Below are positions 8,823 through 17,911 of a stretch of DNA of 64,000 bases, one piece after another; within the stretch, counting starts at the first letter, position 1; every line of letters begins with the position of its first letter. This DNA comes from Holophagae bacterium. GTDB lineage: Bacteria; Acidobacteriota; Holophagae; Acanthopleuribacterales; Acanthopleuribacteraceae. Below the pieces are notes generated by a model. That model had not been told where the DNA came from and made no database searches. It worked only from the letters and a program-made list of their open reading frames with translations. The position numbers and the translations under genes were made by a program. The stretch is from the NCBI GenBank assembly GCA_029263455.1, contig JAJCXM010000026.1:209318-273317 (forward strand), given 5' to 3'.

Positions 8823-9871
8823 CTAATCAGCCACTCATCGAACGATATCGAGACTTTTTACCGGTCACGGATAAAACGCCGATCGTTTCCCTCTATGAGG
8901 GATCTACCCCGCTTATTGAAGCCCCGCGACTGAGCAAACGGATTGGAGCTAGGGTATTTCTTAAATACGAAGGCCTCAACCCGACCGGGTCGTTCAAGGA
9001 CCGTGGCATGACGATGGCGGTGAGCAAGGCTAAAGAGGCAGGCGCAGAAGCAGTCATATGTGCCTCGACCGGCAACACCTCAGCTTCAGCCGCGGCCTAC
9101 GCAGCCCGCGCGGGAATGCGTTGTATTGTCATCATTCCGGAAGGCAAAGTTGCCTTAGGTAAACTCGCACAAGTAGCGATTGCTGGTGCTGAAATTATCG
9201 CGGTTGATGGTAACTTCGACACCGCCCTTGCCCTGGTTAAAAAGATGGCTGAAAGTCACCCCCTCTCGTTGGTGAATTCGCTTAATCCCTACCGAATTGA
9301 TGGTCAAACGACCGGCGCTTTTGAGATCGTTGACCAATTGGGTGATGCCCCAAGCTTTCACGCCTTGCCGGTGGGCAATGCCGGTAACATCACGGCCTAT
9401 TGGAAGGGCTTTCGCGCATACAAAAATAGCGGTAAGGCCTCATCGTTACCACAGATGCTGGGTTTCCAAGCGGCAGGTGCAGCGCCAATCGTATTAGGGC
9501 ATGTTGTTGATGATCCAGAAACTGTCGCTACAGCCATCCGCATCGGTAATCCGGCTAGCTGGCAAACCGCGCTCAAAGCCCGAGACCAATCAAACGGCGT
9601 TATAGCGGCCGTGAGCGATGAAGAAATCTTATCCGCCTACAGATTATTAGCTCGCGATGAGGGTGTCTTCTGTGAACCTGCCTCAGCCGCTTCGGTGGCC
9701 GGGGTATTAAAACTAGCCAAAGAGGGTCGATTCAAAGCACAAGACACCATTACCTGCGTCTTAACCGGTCATGGACTTAAAGACCCGCAAACGGCAGTCG
9801 CACAGTCGCCGGAGATACGTCGCTGCCGTGCTGAAATGCAGCCGCTGAGCGACCTACTAGGTTTAGGATGA
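8819..9871 (+). CDS. thrC: Threonine synthase
   Basis: PLP-dependent conversion of O-phosphohomoserine to threonine. The 350-residue protein is of the short class (fold type II). The PLP lysine is K60 in [29 protein letters not shown] binds the phosphate and the cofactor ring, and PVGNAGN is the glycine-rich phosphate loop. [15 protein letters not shown] near the C-terminus is also typical. Start and stop overlap hom and thrB by four bases each (ATGA), so the genes are probably translationally coupled. Confidence 0.95.
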   Translation: MTNQPLIERYRDFLPVTDKTPIVSLYEGSTPLIEAPRLSKRIGARVFLKYEGLNPTGSFKDRGMTMAVSKAKEAGAEAVICASTGNTSASAAAYAARAGMRCIVIIPEGKVALGKLAQVAIAGAEIIAVDGNFDTALALVKKMAESHPLSLVNSLNPYRIDGQTTGAFEIVDQLGDAPSFHALPVGNAGNITAYWKGFRAYKNSGKASSLPQMLGFQAAGAAPIVLGHVVDDPETVATAIRIGNPASWQTALKARDQSNGVIAAVSDEEILSAYRLLARDEGVFCEPASAASVAGVLKLAKEGRFKAQDTITCVLTGHGLKDPQTAVAQSPEIRRCRAEMQPLSDLLGLG

Positions 9872-10758
9872 CTTGGACGATCCGCGTCCCGGCCACGTCG
9901 GCCAATTTGGGTCCTGGCTATGACCGGCTTGGGCTAGCGCTACCTTTATGGCTAACGGTCAAGGTCAAACCAGCGCAAAAGTGGCAGTTACACCTTGAAG
10001 GTTTTGGATCGAAATTGTTCCCGGCTAATCAGAACCACAGCTTGGTCCAATACTATCGGAAAGCGTGTGACGCTTGGAGCTTGCAACGCAGAACTTTCTC
10101 TGTAGAAGTGACCAGCGAAATACCGGTCTCGTCCGGCCTTGGAAGTAGCGCTGCAATTATCGTAGCGGCGTTGGCATTAGCGCAAATATCTGCTTTAGGC
10201 TCACTAGATTTGCCATCTCTCAGTGATCTTGCAGCTGAGTTGGAAGGTCATGCCGACAATACGATACCGGCCATATTTGGTGGCCTGCAGGACACGGAAT
10301 TAGGACAGCTTCCCATCCATTCAAAGGTGCGTATTTTATGTGTGACCAGCGAACAGCAGGCGAACACCAAATTGATGCGTGAATTGGTACCCAAAGAGGT
10401 CAACACACAAGTCGAATCAAGAACAAACGAACTTAGGGGACAACTGATTATCGGACTGAAGGACGCAGAAACAAATGGACTCAGAGCTTCGTCGCAGGAT
10501 ATCCGGCATCAACCTTATCGTCTCGCCGTTCAGCCCCACGCTAGATCGGTATTTGAATTTTTGAACGAAGAGCCGGGTATTCATGGCGTCTTCTTGAGTG
10601 GCTCTGGTCCAACGGTGAGTGCTTGGGTATTAGATGATGATTCGATCGACTCGGACATCGTCATGCAGAGAATGAAACAAAAGGGCGTCGCGGCTTCTCA
10701 ATGTCTTATCTTGTCTCCGGACCTCAAGGGTTTGGTGGTGAGAGGGGACGACAGATGA
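9868..10758 (+). CDS. thrB: Homoserine kinase (GHMP family)
   Basis: ATP-dependent phosphorylation of homoserine, supplying the substrate of thrC. The 296-residue protein starts with the GHMP pattern [19 protein letters not shown], has the ATP-binding loop [13 protein letters not shown] and the C-terminal GHMP motif [13 protein letters not shown]. Its length is normal for ThrB. It is coupled by ATGA overlaps to thrC upstream and lysC downstream. Confidence 0.95.
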   Translation: MTWTIRVPATSANLGPGYDRLGLALPLWLTVKVKPAQKWQLHLEGFGSKLFPANQNHSLVQYYRKACDAWSLQRRTFSVEVTSEIPVSSGLGSSAAIIVAALALAQISALGSLDLPSLSDLAAELEGHADNTIPAIFGGLQDTELGQLPIHSKVRILCVTSEQQANTKLMRELVPKEVNTQVESRTNELRGQLIIGLKDAETNGLRASSQDIRHQPYRLAVQPHARSVFEFLNEEPGIHGVFLSGSGPTVSAWVLDDDSIDSDIVMQRMKQKGVAASQCLILSPDLKGLVVRGDDR

Positions 10759-12113
10759 CAGTCCGTGTTTACAAATTTGGCGGTACATCGGTCCAAGACG
10801 CGCAACACGTCGCTAAAGTAATTGGCTTAATCTCAATTTGCTCGGAACCACTTGTGGTCGTGACCTCAGCGCCGTCAGGCATGACTGATCTACTGCAGTC
10901 TTTAGTAGATGACGGACAGCGAGGACAGGTATTTCCGGCCATAAGCGACCGCTACCTATCAATTTGCAAAACATTTGTGCATCAGCAATCGGTCCTGAAA
11001 GAAATCGAGGCATTCATAGGTTCGGAGCTGCAAAAGCTTGATATTGGCAGCTTAGAACATCAACGAGCGCAGGTGATGTCTTTGGGGGAACGGCTCATGG
11101 CACCTGTTTTGGCCGCTTCGCTAAACGCCTCAGGCATTAACGCAGTATCTCTTAATGCCTGCCATATGATTCGGACAGACCAGTCATATCTGAACGCGCG
11201 GGTACAATTTGAGCAAACCAATCAACTGGTCTGTCAACAAATCGAACCTGAACTGAAGCGCAAAAGAGTGTGTGTAATTGGTGGCTTCATCGCTGGCAAC
11301 AAGTTAGGTGAAATTACCACCCTAGGTCGAAATGGCTCTGACTACACGGCGTCTATCGTTGGAGCCAGTTTAAAGGCGGACGAAGTTTGGATATGGACGG
11401 ATGTTGACGGTCTATTCAGCGCGGACCCTCGATACCATGCAAACGCCAAACTCATCACACACATGTCGTTTCGTGAATCAGCCGAAGCAGCCTATTTTGG
11501 CGCCAAGGTCGTTCACCCATACACAATGTGGCCTTTGATTAATTCAAATACTGCATTGCGGATCAAAAACACCATGCGTCCCCAGTCGGCAGGCACATTG
11601 ATCAGCAATGAACCTCACGCCCGCGGCGACAGTTTGTTGGTTACGACGATTGATGAAGTAGCTATCGTGACCGTCAGCGGTTATGGCCTAATAGGCGTGC
11701 CTGGTGTGGCAGCCAAGGTGTTCGCTTCGATCAGTGGCTGTGGGACTAACGTTCTGTTGATCAGTCAGAGTTCTTCCGAACACAACATCAGTTTCGCCAT
11801 ACCGCGAAAGGATTGCTCTCAAACCGTGGCCGCGCTAAACCGTGACTTGGCCGAGTGGATGTCCGAAGAGCATCGGGTTGATCGGATCCGTGTCTTCGAT
11901 CATGTGGCGATCGTTACCGTGGTTGGCGAAAACATGCGAGGCCGAAAAGGCATTGCGGGCTCAATTTTCTCGGCTCTAGGTCGAGCCGATATCAACGTCT
12001 TAGTCATTGCACAAGGTTCGTCTGAATATTCCATCTCAATCGTCATCAACGAAGCGGATGTGAAGTTAGCAACAGACGCCATCCTGAGCGCAACATCTGG
12101 AGGAATAGCATGA
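10755..12113 (+). CDS. lysC: Aspartate kinase with two ACT domains
   Basis: Phosphorylates aspartate, the first committed step of the aspartate family. The 452-residue protein begins with VYKFGGTSV and has TTLGRNGSDYTAS and WTDVDGLFSADPR in the kinase domain (about 1-290). Two ACT domains follow (about 305-450): GYGLIGVPGVAAKVF, then MRGRKGIAGSIFSALG with QGSSEYSIS. These are the likely site of feedback by threonine or lysine. The ATG at 10755 is chosen because it overlaps the thrB stop (ATGA) and starts at the conserved N-terminus; an in-frame extension to 10701 lies inside thrB. It is not fused to homoserine dehydrogenase, unlike ThrA of enterics. Confidence 0.93.
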   Translation: MTVRVYKFGGTSVQDAQHVAKVIGLISICSEPLVVVTSAPSGMTDLLQSLVDDGQRGQVFPAISDRYLSICKTFVHQQSVLKEIEAFIGSELQKLDIGSLEHQRAQVMSLGERLMAPVLAASLNASGINAVSLNACHMIRTDQSYLNARVQFEQTNQLVCQQIEPELKRKRVCVIGGFIAGNKLGEITTLGRNGSDYTASIVGASLKADEVWIWTDVDGLFSADPRYHANAKLITHMSFRESAEAAYFGAKVVHPYTMWPLINSNTALRIKNTMRPQSAGTLISNEPHARGDSLLVTTIDEVAIVTVSGYGLIGVPGVAAKVFASISGCGTNVLLISQSSSEHNISFAIPRKDCSQTVAALNRDLAEWMSEEHRVDRIRVFDHVAIVTVVGENMRGRKGIAGSIFSALGRADINVLVIAQGSSEYSISIVINEADVKLATDAILSATSGGIA

Positions 12114-13153
12114 AAAAATTGAGAGTCGGCATTTTGGGCGCCACCGGCGCCGTTGGCCAGAGAATGATCGAACTCCTCAGCGATCATCCTTGGTTCTATG
12201 TAGGCGAAGTATGTGCCTCGGACCGTTCGGCAGGTAAGAGCTACCTTGAAGCCGTTAATTGGCGTATGACAACGCCTTTAGCACCTGAAATCGCGCAAAA
12301 AGTTGTTCAGTCATGCAGACCTCCTCTAGCTGTCGATGTCGTATTTTCTGCGCTTCCAAAAGAAGAGGCCATGAGGATCGAACCCGAATTCGCGGCTTTC
12401 GGGCTACCCGTGATTTCAAATGCTAGTGCCTTTCGGATGCATGAACACGTCCCCTTGGTCATCCCGGAGATCAACCCTGACCACACCCACATGATTCTCG
12501 AACAGCAAGAACGAAAGCGCTGGAAAGGTTTCATCGTTACGAACCCAAATTGCGCCTCCATTGGCGTATGTTTGCCGCTCGCCGTGGCCCAGCGCGCCTA
12601 TGGTCTAAGAACCGTTCAAGTAACAACCATGCAAGCGCGTTCTGGCGCTGGTTTCCCCGGTCCCTCTGCGGCTGTCATAGATGACAATGTACTGCCTTGG
12701 ATTGGGGGCGAAGAAGATAAATTGGAGACAGAGCCGCAGAAAATATTAGGCTCCATCGAGCAAGCGGCAGACTTCAGTGTCTCTGCGCAATGCAACCGCG
12801 TCAATGTGAGCGATGGCCATCTAGAATGTGTCAGTATAGGTTTAAGGTCAAAGGCGACGGCTATAGATTTTATTAGCGAACTACAAAATTTTCGACCTAA
12901 TCAAATGGTATCGAGCCTGCCTTCCTCGCCATCGCCCGCCATCCAAGTATTCCTTGAGGAAGACCGGCCACAGCCTAAACTTGACCGCCATGTAGGCCGC
13001 GGCATGACGGTGACAGTCGGTCGCGTGCGCGACTGTCCGGTGCTAGATCTCAAGTTTGTCGTGTTATCCCACAACACCATTCGGGGAGCCGCCGGTGCAG
13101 CTATTTTGAATGCGGAACTATTGCTTGCCCAAGGTTTCATTAAACGTGACTAG
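12110..13153 (+). CDS. asd: Aspartate-semialdehyde dehydrogenase, archaeal/fungal-type
   Basis: NADPH-dependent reduction of aspartyl phosphate to the semialdehyde. The 347-residue protein has the NADP loop GILGATGAVGQRM, the catalytic Cys in NPNCAS, and ARSGAGFPGPS plus GGEEDKLETEPQKILG. These last blocks resemble the archaeal and fungal branch (yeast Hom2-like) rather than the E. coli Asd branch. Last gene of the hom-thrC-thrB-lysC-asd operon, overlapping lysC by ATGA. The product also feeds lysine synthesis, but no dap genes are here. No clear terminator follows. Confidence 0.92.
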   Translation: MKKLRVGILGATGAVGQRMIELLSDHPWFYVGEVCASDRSAGKSYLEAVNWRMTTPLAPEIAQKVVQSCRPPLAVDVVFSALPKEEAMRIEPEFAAFGLPVISNASAFRMHEHVPLVIPEINPDHTHMILEQQERKRWKGFIVTNPNCASIGVCLPLAVAQRAYGLRTVQVTTMQARSGAGFPGPSAAVIDDNVLPWIGGEEDKLETEPQKILGSIEQAADFSVSAQCNRVNVSDGHLECVSIGLRSKATAIDFISELQNFRPNQMVSSLPSSPSPAIQVFLEEDRPQPKLDRHVGRGMTVTVGRVRDCPVLDLKFVVLSHNTIRGAAGAAILNAELLLAQGFIKRD

Positions 13154-13187
13154 AGTGATTGCTAAATTGAACCGACGCCTAAAGACG

Positions 13188-13196
13188 TGCTAAGGT
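13188..13196 (+). promoter_or_regulatory. Candidate extended -10 (TGCTAAGGT) for the Ser/Thr kinase
   Basis: TGCTAAGGT is nearly identical to the TGCTAAGAT element before the sensor kinase at 2802. TTGAAC (13167-13172) lies 18 bases upstream of the TAAGGT hexamer and could be the -35. The kinase start is about 37 bases downstream. Confidence 0.3.
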
Positions 13197-13233
13197 GTGG
13201 CGAACAGATTTCGTGTGCCCAAAGTGATGCTCA

Positions 13234-14547
13234 ATGCCCGACATTGACCCCGGAAAAGAAAAGCCCAGCGTTGCAAATAAACAGTCCGCGTCTTGGCCAC
13301 GTCATGATGAACCAGCATCAAACGACGACCCCATGATAGGGGCAACTATTGGTGATAAGTACATCGTTGAACGTGAACTTGGACAAGGTGGTATGGGATT
13401 AGTTTATCTGGTGCGCCACAAGACACTAGATAAGAAATTTGTCATAAAGGTTATCCGCATTGCCGCTGTCGAATCAGACGGTGAGGTCGCGCTACATCGC
13501 TTCAAAAGAGAAGCACGCGCCATCGCTCGTATCGAGCACCCCAACGTGGTTAGCGTCGTTGATTATGACGTTGTCGACGGCAAGCCATTCATTGTCATGG
13601 ACTACATCGATGGCACTGATTTGGGTGAGTTTGTGAAGCGAGATTTTCCCAACGGCATGCCTATCCAGATATTTTCTCGGTTATTCGGTCAAATGTGTGA
13701 TGCCATGGAGGCCGTGCACGCCGAAGGTATTGTCCACCGTGATTTGAAGCCTAGCAACATCATGGTCCAGCAAACGAAGAGGGGTCCGGTTGTCAAGATT
13801 CTTGATTTTGGGCTCGTACATATTGCGCATGGCCAATTAGAAACGACTCGACTGAAACTGACTGGCACGGGACAGCTGATGGGCACGCCCATGTACATGG
13901 CGCCCGAACAATGCCGAGACCAAGAAATCACAAGCCAAACAGACATCTATGCACTGGGATTACTGGGCTACGAAATGCTTACGGGTCTACCGCCTTTCCA
14001 TGGCTTCAATTTTTTTGAACTCATCAAAAAGCAGGTCAAAGACCCGCCAGAACCTCTTAAAAGTAAACGCGAAGACATACCCGACAACATTGCTGCAGGC
14101 ATAGAAAAGGCCCTCTCAAAACCAGCCAATGAACGTCACGAAACCATGGCTGATCTTAAATCAGCATTGGGTGTACTGACAGAAGAAGACTCGTGGGCCA
14201 GCTCCTCTTTCCCCGTGGTCACGAAACAGCAACTTGCAGCAATGGCTCAAGCTCAGCGACCCTGGTGGGAAGAATACCGCTGGCCACTATTAGTCATTAT
14301 CCTCGCCATCGTGGCTTTGCTGGTCATGTTGTTTATGGGCGACAATGAGCAAACGGGCAAAAGCGTGCAGATGGATTCGACGCCGATTATTGAAGAGACT
14401 TGGGTCAACGAGCTAATTGCCCATGAATCTAACAGAAACAAACCAAACGTCGTTCATTTTCCGTTTGCGGAGGGGCGTGTTCATCAAGTCCCATTACCAA
14501 TCAGTTTGCAACCCGATCCTTACATAGCGACTTTCGACAACACTTAG
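13234..14547 (+). CDS. Membrane-anchored serine/threonine protein kinase
   Basis: 437 residues. The PknB-type kinase domain (about 43-315) has the P-loop GQGGMGLVY, the catalytic-lysine strand FVIKVI (K72), the active-site loop HRDLKPSNIM, DFGLVHIA and GTPMYMAPEQ: all catalytic residues are present (RD type). A proline-poor linker leads to one membrane helix (about 346-367, WPLLVIILAIVALLVML), then about 70 residues outside the cytoplasm with no recognised domain. Inside-kinase, outside-tail topology suggests an envelope sensor. It precedes the Psp genes, but 131 bases and a separate promoter candidate lie between. Substrates are unknown. Confidence 0.9.
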   Translation: MPDIDPGKEKPSVANKQSASWPRHDEPASNDDPMIGATIGDKYIVERELGQGGMGLVYLVRHKTLDKKFVIKVIRIAAVESDGEVALHRFKREARAIARIEHPNVVSVVDYDVVDGKPFIVMDYIDGTDLGEFVKRDFPNGMPIQIFSRLFGQMCDAMEAVHAEGIVHRDLKPSNIMVQQTKRGPVVKILDFGLVHIAHGQLETTRLKLTGTGQLMGTPMYMAPEQCRDQEITSQTDIYALGLLGYEMLTGLPPFHGFNFFELIKKQVKDPPEPLKSKREDIPDNIAAGIEKALSKPANERHETMADLKSALGVLTEEDSWASSSFPVVTKQQLAAMAQAQRPWWEEYRWPLLVIILAIVALLVMLFMGDNEQTGKSVQMDSTPIIEETWVNELIAHESNRNKPNVVHFPFAEGRVHQVPLPISLQPDPYIATFDNT

Positions 14548-14636
14548 CGAATTTCGCCACACCTGAGCACCCTGTTAAGACTGAGCGTTTCACACAAACT
14601 ACTGGTTATGCGGGGCTTATGCTTATCACGAATACA

Positions 14637-14652
14637 TGGAATGGGCCTTGCT
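14637..14652 (+). promoter_or_regulatory. Candidate sigma54 (-24/-12) promoter of pspA
   Basis: TGGAATGGGCCTTGCT has GG at 14638-14639 and GC at 14650-14651, the exact GG-N10-GC spacing, and keeps TGG and TTGCT of the consensus TGGCAC-N5-TTGCW. Transcription would start near 14663, a few bases before the SD TAGGAGG. The psp operons of enterobacteria use sigma54, which supports the call. Confidence 0.55.
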
Positions 14653-14678
14653 TAATTGCTGGCAGGTAGGAGGCAATT

Positions 14679-15371
14679 ATGGGTATCTTCTCGCGTATCG
14701 GAGAAATAGTTAACGCAAACATAAGTGCCATGCTTGAAAAAGCTGAGGACCCGGTCAAGATGGTCAAAATGATGATTCACGAAATGGAAGATACCTTGAT
14801 GGAGATCAAGTCATCGGCCGCTGAGGTGATTGCTGAAGAGAAGAGGATTAATCGCAACGTTCGCCAGTTCGACGAAAAATCGACTAGCTGGCAACAAAAG
14901 GCCGAACTCGCCGTGTCCAGAGGTCGCGACGATTTAGCTCGCGAAGCTCTTGAACAAAAACTGGCCTACACGCGCAAAGGCACGGCACTAAAAGGCCGTC
15001 AGGAAGAGATCAAACAACTGGTTGATCACTATAGAGCTGATATCTTACGGCTCGAGGAAAAACTCCAAAGCGCAAGGCTACGACAGAGATCGTTGATGGA
15101 ACGACAACAGCGGCAGGCTAAGAGACGGCGTGTCGAAGAACATATATATCAGGCGACAACCGGAAACCTGAGTCGGTTCGATCAACTAGAATCGCGCATT
15201 GATCGCGTGGAAGCCGATGCCGACGTGGTCGCTATGAGCAACGAATCACTTGACCGCCGTTTTGAGGAGCTCGAGCATGAGAATGAAGTAGAGAAGGAAC
15301 TCGAGAGTCTAAAACAGAAAGGTCGCGCGCCAAAGAAACGTAAAAAAGACGACGTAAGTGCTGAGGATTGA
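14679..15371 (+). CDS. pspA: Phage-shock protein A (PspA/IM30 family)
   Basis: 230 residues, almost wholly alpha-helical and highly charged, as in PspA/IM30 (ESCRT-III-like membrane-binding proteins that protect the inner membrane under stress). The N-terminal amphipathic helix MGIFSRIGEIVNANISAML and the next block EDPVKMVKMMIHEMEDTL are characteristic; long coiled coils follow (about 25-220). The C-terminus is basic (GRAPKKRKKDD), which is less usual. A strong SD (TAGGAGG) precedes ATG. The pspB-like gene begins on the very next base after the stop. PspF and PspC were not found. Confidence 0.93.
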   Translation: MGIFSRIGEIVNANISAMLEKAEDPVKMVKMMIHEMEDTLMEIKSSAAEVIAEEKRINRNVRQFDEKSTSWQQKAELAVSRGRDDLAREALEQKLAYTRKGTALKGRQEEIKQLVDHYRADILRLEEKLQSARLRQRSLMERQQRQAKRRRVEEHIYQATTGNLSRFDQLESRIDRVEADADVVAMSNESLDRRFEELEHENEVEKELESLKQKGRAPKKRKKDDVSAED

Positions 15372-15584
15372 ATGAACGATTTTTTTGCATTCCTGCTGCC
15401 AGTCACCATCGTAGGCATGGTATTGGGTTATCGATTGTTAAAAATGAGGATGAATCGCCAGGTCGATTCTGAACCTATCGAAACCAAAGACGAGACTTAC
15501 GGCGATCTTGCCCACCGAGCTGGCGACCTTAAGCGGCGAATCGAAAACATAGAAGAGATCTTGTACGACGATCCAGAAACGTAA
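15372..15584 (+). CDS. pspB: PspB-like small membrane protein
   Basis: 70 residues: one N-terminal membrane helix (FFAFLLPVTIVGMVLGYRLL) and a cytoplasmic amphipathic tail (YGDLAHRAGDLKRRIENIEEIL) that matches the leucine-rich coiled coil of PspB, including the ending IExIL. In enterics PspB with PspC senses membrane damage and draws PspA off the activator. The start abuts the pspA stop with no spacer, which indicates coupling. No pspC follows. Identification rests on architecture, short motif and position. Confidence 0.7.
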   Translation: MNDFFAFLLPVTIVGMVLGYRLLKMRMNRQVDSEPIETKDETYGDLAHRAGDLKRRIENIEEILYDDPET

Positions 15585-15590
15585 GAATCT

Positions 15591-15656
15591 GGGCAGGTCT
15601 CCACATCTCCAACTAAAAACGCATCCTCTAACAAAAGGGGAAGTGGCGACCTGTCC
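15591..15656. terminator. Long stem-loop between convergent pspB and lipoprotein gene
   Basis: Arms 15591-15604 (GGGCAGGTCTCCAC) and 15643-15656 (GTGGCGACCTGTCC) pair at 12 Watson-Crick positions plus one G-U with one mismatch, around a 38-base loop. There is no T run, so it is not a classical intrinsic terminator, but its place between two convergent genes suggests a bidirectional transcript end. Confidence 0.45.
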
Positions 15657-15664
15657 ATTGCATT

Positions 15665-16147
15665 CTAACGCAGGCTAATAGTCACATTTTCATAGGGGCT
15701 TTCAACTTGCAATAGCGTTCCTTGGTAGTGGCGCAGCGATTTGATGACTCGGCCCATATCAATGCGGTCATTCTTTAAGTCCATTGCTGCAAAAGCATCC
15801 ATTGGCAAAAAGAGCCGAACCCGTTCATCGTCGCTGTTTATTTCCATCTGCACGCTTGCCGCATTAGCCTCGATGAGAATAGTTTGATCACCGTCAATGA
15901 TCTCCATTTTGGCTTCTGAGCCCGAGTCCCTGACCGCTTGGGCAACCGCCATCAGATCAATGGAGCAATTCGCGCCACCTAAATCTTCCACTTCAAGTTG
16001 GTTGCCATTCAAGCGCAAAGCCGTTTCAAGGGCAGCAAACGGCATCGAGAACTGTATCACTTCGCCGTGATCTTCTACGTGCAACACCACCCGTCGACAA
16101 CTCTGTAAACAAAAAACGATTAATAACCACAGTGCAAAGTGTTTCAT
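15665..16147 (-). CDS. Small lipoprotein of unknown function
   Basis: 160 residues. The N-terminus is a lipoprotein signal (KHFALWLLIVFCLQSC) with Cys at the lipobox position, so it is probably anchored in a membrane on the periplasmic side. The mature part alternates short beta-like and helical segments: two similar stretches are visible, IQFSMPFAALETAL and VRLFLPMDAFAAMDL, each followed by a line such as DLMAVAQAV or DMGRVIKSL, which suggests an internal duplication of a roughly 70-residue unit. I do not recognise the family. A reasonable SD (AGGAGG) precedes the start. It converges on pspB. Confidence 0.65.
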   Translation of the reverse strand: MKHFALWLLIVFCLQSCRRVVLHVEDHGEVIQFSMPFAALETALRLNGNQLEVEDLGGANCSIDLMAVAQAVRDSGSEAKMEIIDGDQTILIEANAASVQMEINSDDERVRLFLPMDAFAAMDLKNDRIDMGRVIKSLRHYQGTLLQVESPYENVTISLR

Positions 16148-16273
16148 GTCTGAATCCTCCTATCAAACTAACGAACGACTTCAAGCGAGCGTTTAGACTG
16201 AATCCTTGAATAAATTCAGCCAAACACGTAGACTCATGTATCGAAATAGTGCTGATTACGAAAAGGCGGTAGT

Positions 16274-17911
16274 TTGCAGAAAAACACATATGCTAGATTG
16301 GGTCGGTTGAAGTTGGCTTGCTTTTTAGTCGCCTCAGTGGCTCTGCTGAGTCTTTTCGGCTTTACGTCCCCAGACCGGGACTCCGGCGGTCAAATACCAG
16401 CACTAATGCTTTCCTACGATGTACTGCATTACGATTTACAGGTGACCATCGACCCAACAAAAAAGTACCTTACCGGCAAGAATACAATTACGGCCCGTAG
16501 CCTCTCGCACTTACAGATATTCCAGTGCCACTTGGACGAATCCCTTACCGTTACAGCAGTAACGGTAAACCAAAAGACTACCCCGTTTCGCCAAGCACTT
16601 GGCCAAATCGAAGTTAACCTATCCATTCCGATCTCATTAGGCGCAGAATTCAAGGTGACCATCGAATACGCAGGGCACCCAGTCAGTTCAGACAATGCAC
16701 CTTGGAAAGGTGGATTCGTTTGGCAAAAGACACGAGAAGGCCAGCCTTGGATTGGGGTTACATGTCAAGGCGAAGGAGGCGATCTCTGGTGGCCATGTAA
16801 AGACGATCCAGCCGACGAACCAGACCGCGGTATGGGCATCCAAGTGACCGCCCCCAAAGCCCTTAAAACACTCACCAATGGTCGTTTGTTGGGCTATCGT
16901 GAAAACGACGACGATACCGCGACGTCAACCTGGGCGGTTTCTTATCCTATTAACACCTACCTGGTTACATTGAATATTGGTCCTTATGAACCCGTTTATG
17001 ACACCTATCATGGGGTTAATGGCACACTATCCATCCCCATCATTTTCTGGGCCGTTCCCGAGCATCTTGAGAACGCCAAGACACTAACGCCGCAAATTGC
17101 TAACATCCTGCGTGTGTTAGGTCGTCGATTCGGGGAATACCCTTACGTCCGTGACAAATTCTGGATTGCCGAAACACCCTATTTGGGCATGGAACATCAA
17201 ACCATCATTGCCTACGGCGCCAGCTTTGAGGACAATAGTTATGGCTTCGATACAATCCTACTCCACGAGATAGCGCACGAATGGTGGGGGAACCACGTTA
17301 CAGCCGCCGATTGGGCTGATTTCTGGATACCAGAAGGATTTGCAACTTATGCGGAAGCGCTTTACACGGAAGAAACACTTGGTAGAGCCAAGTACCTTGA
17401 ATATATGCGAGAGATCCGTTCTCGCATTTTGAACCGTGTTCCGCTTGTTGTCGGCCGAAAGGTACCCGCATCCAAGTCATATCATCCTGATGTCTACAAT
17501 AAAGGCGCTTTCGTTTTGCATAACTTAAGGTATTTGGTAGGCGACGATGCCTTTTTCGACATCATTTATCGCTTTGCGACACAACCTGAATACACCAATG
17601 GCAATAACATCGAAACCAAGCAATTCATAGATCTGTGCAAGAATGAATCTGGTTCCTACGACTGGTTCTGGCAACGTTATCTTTATCAGCACAAGTTACC
17701 TAATTGGACATTAAACCGAGAATCCATGGAAACCGGCGACCAGTTAGTCTTCCGTTGGGACGACGAGCATTTTGAGATGCCTGTTACGATTCGCATCAAC
17801 GGTAGAGATACGCGTTATGATCCAACTGCAGGCGTCATCACACTCGTTGTACCTCACAAAGCCGTTGTCGAGATCGACCCTGAAGGCTGGCTATTGGCGG
17901 AAAGAAGCTAA
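16274..17911 (+). CDS. Exported M1-family zinc aminopeptidase (short form)
   Basis: 545 residues with an N-terminal signal anchor (CFLVASVALLSLFGF). The beta-sandwich N-domain is followed by the gluzincin core: GMEH (exopeptidase motif, here LGMEHQTII), zinc site HEIAHEWWGNH and the third ligand Glu in WIPEGFATYAE. There is no large C-terminal helical domain, so it is shorter than PepN. It likely trims N-terminal residues from peptides in the periplasm. TTG at 16274 is chosen because AAGGCGG lies five bases upstream; no in-frame ATG is near. It ends with a 4-base convergent overlap with arsM. A second M1 enzyme is at 26596. Confidence 0.87.
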   Translation: MQKNTYARLGRLKLACFLVASVALLSLFGFTSPDRDSGGQIPALMLSYDVLHYDLQVTIDPTKKYLTGKNTITARSLSHLQIFQCHLDESLTVTAVTVNQKTTPFRQALGQIEVNLSIPISLGAEFKVTIEYAGHPVSSDNAPWKGGFVWQKTREGQPWIGVTCQGEGGDLWWPCKDDPADEPDRGMGIQVTAPKALKTLTNGRLLGYRENDDDTATSTWAVSYPINTYLVTLNIGPYEPVYDTYHGVNGTLSIPIIFWAVPEHLENAKTLTPQIANILRVLGRRFGEYPYVRDKFWIAETPYLGMEHQTIIAYGASFEDNSYGFDTILLHEIAHEWWGNHVTAADWADFWIPEGFATYAEALYTEETLGRAKYLEYMREIRSRILNRVPLVVGRKVPASKSYHPDVYNKGAFVLHNLRYLVGDDAFFDIIYRFATQPEYTNGNNIETKQFIDLCKNESGSYDWFWQRYLYQHKLPNWTLNRESMETGDQLVFRWDDEHFEMPVTIRINGRDTRYDPTAGVITLVVPHKAVVEIDPEGWLLAERS

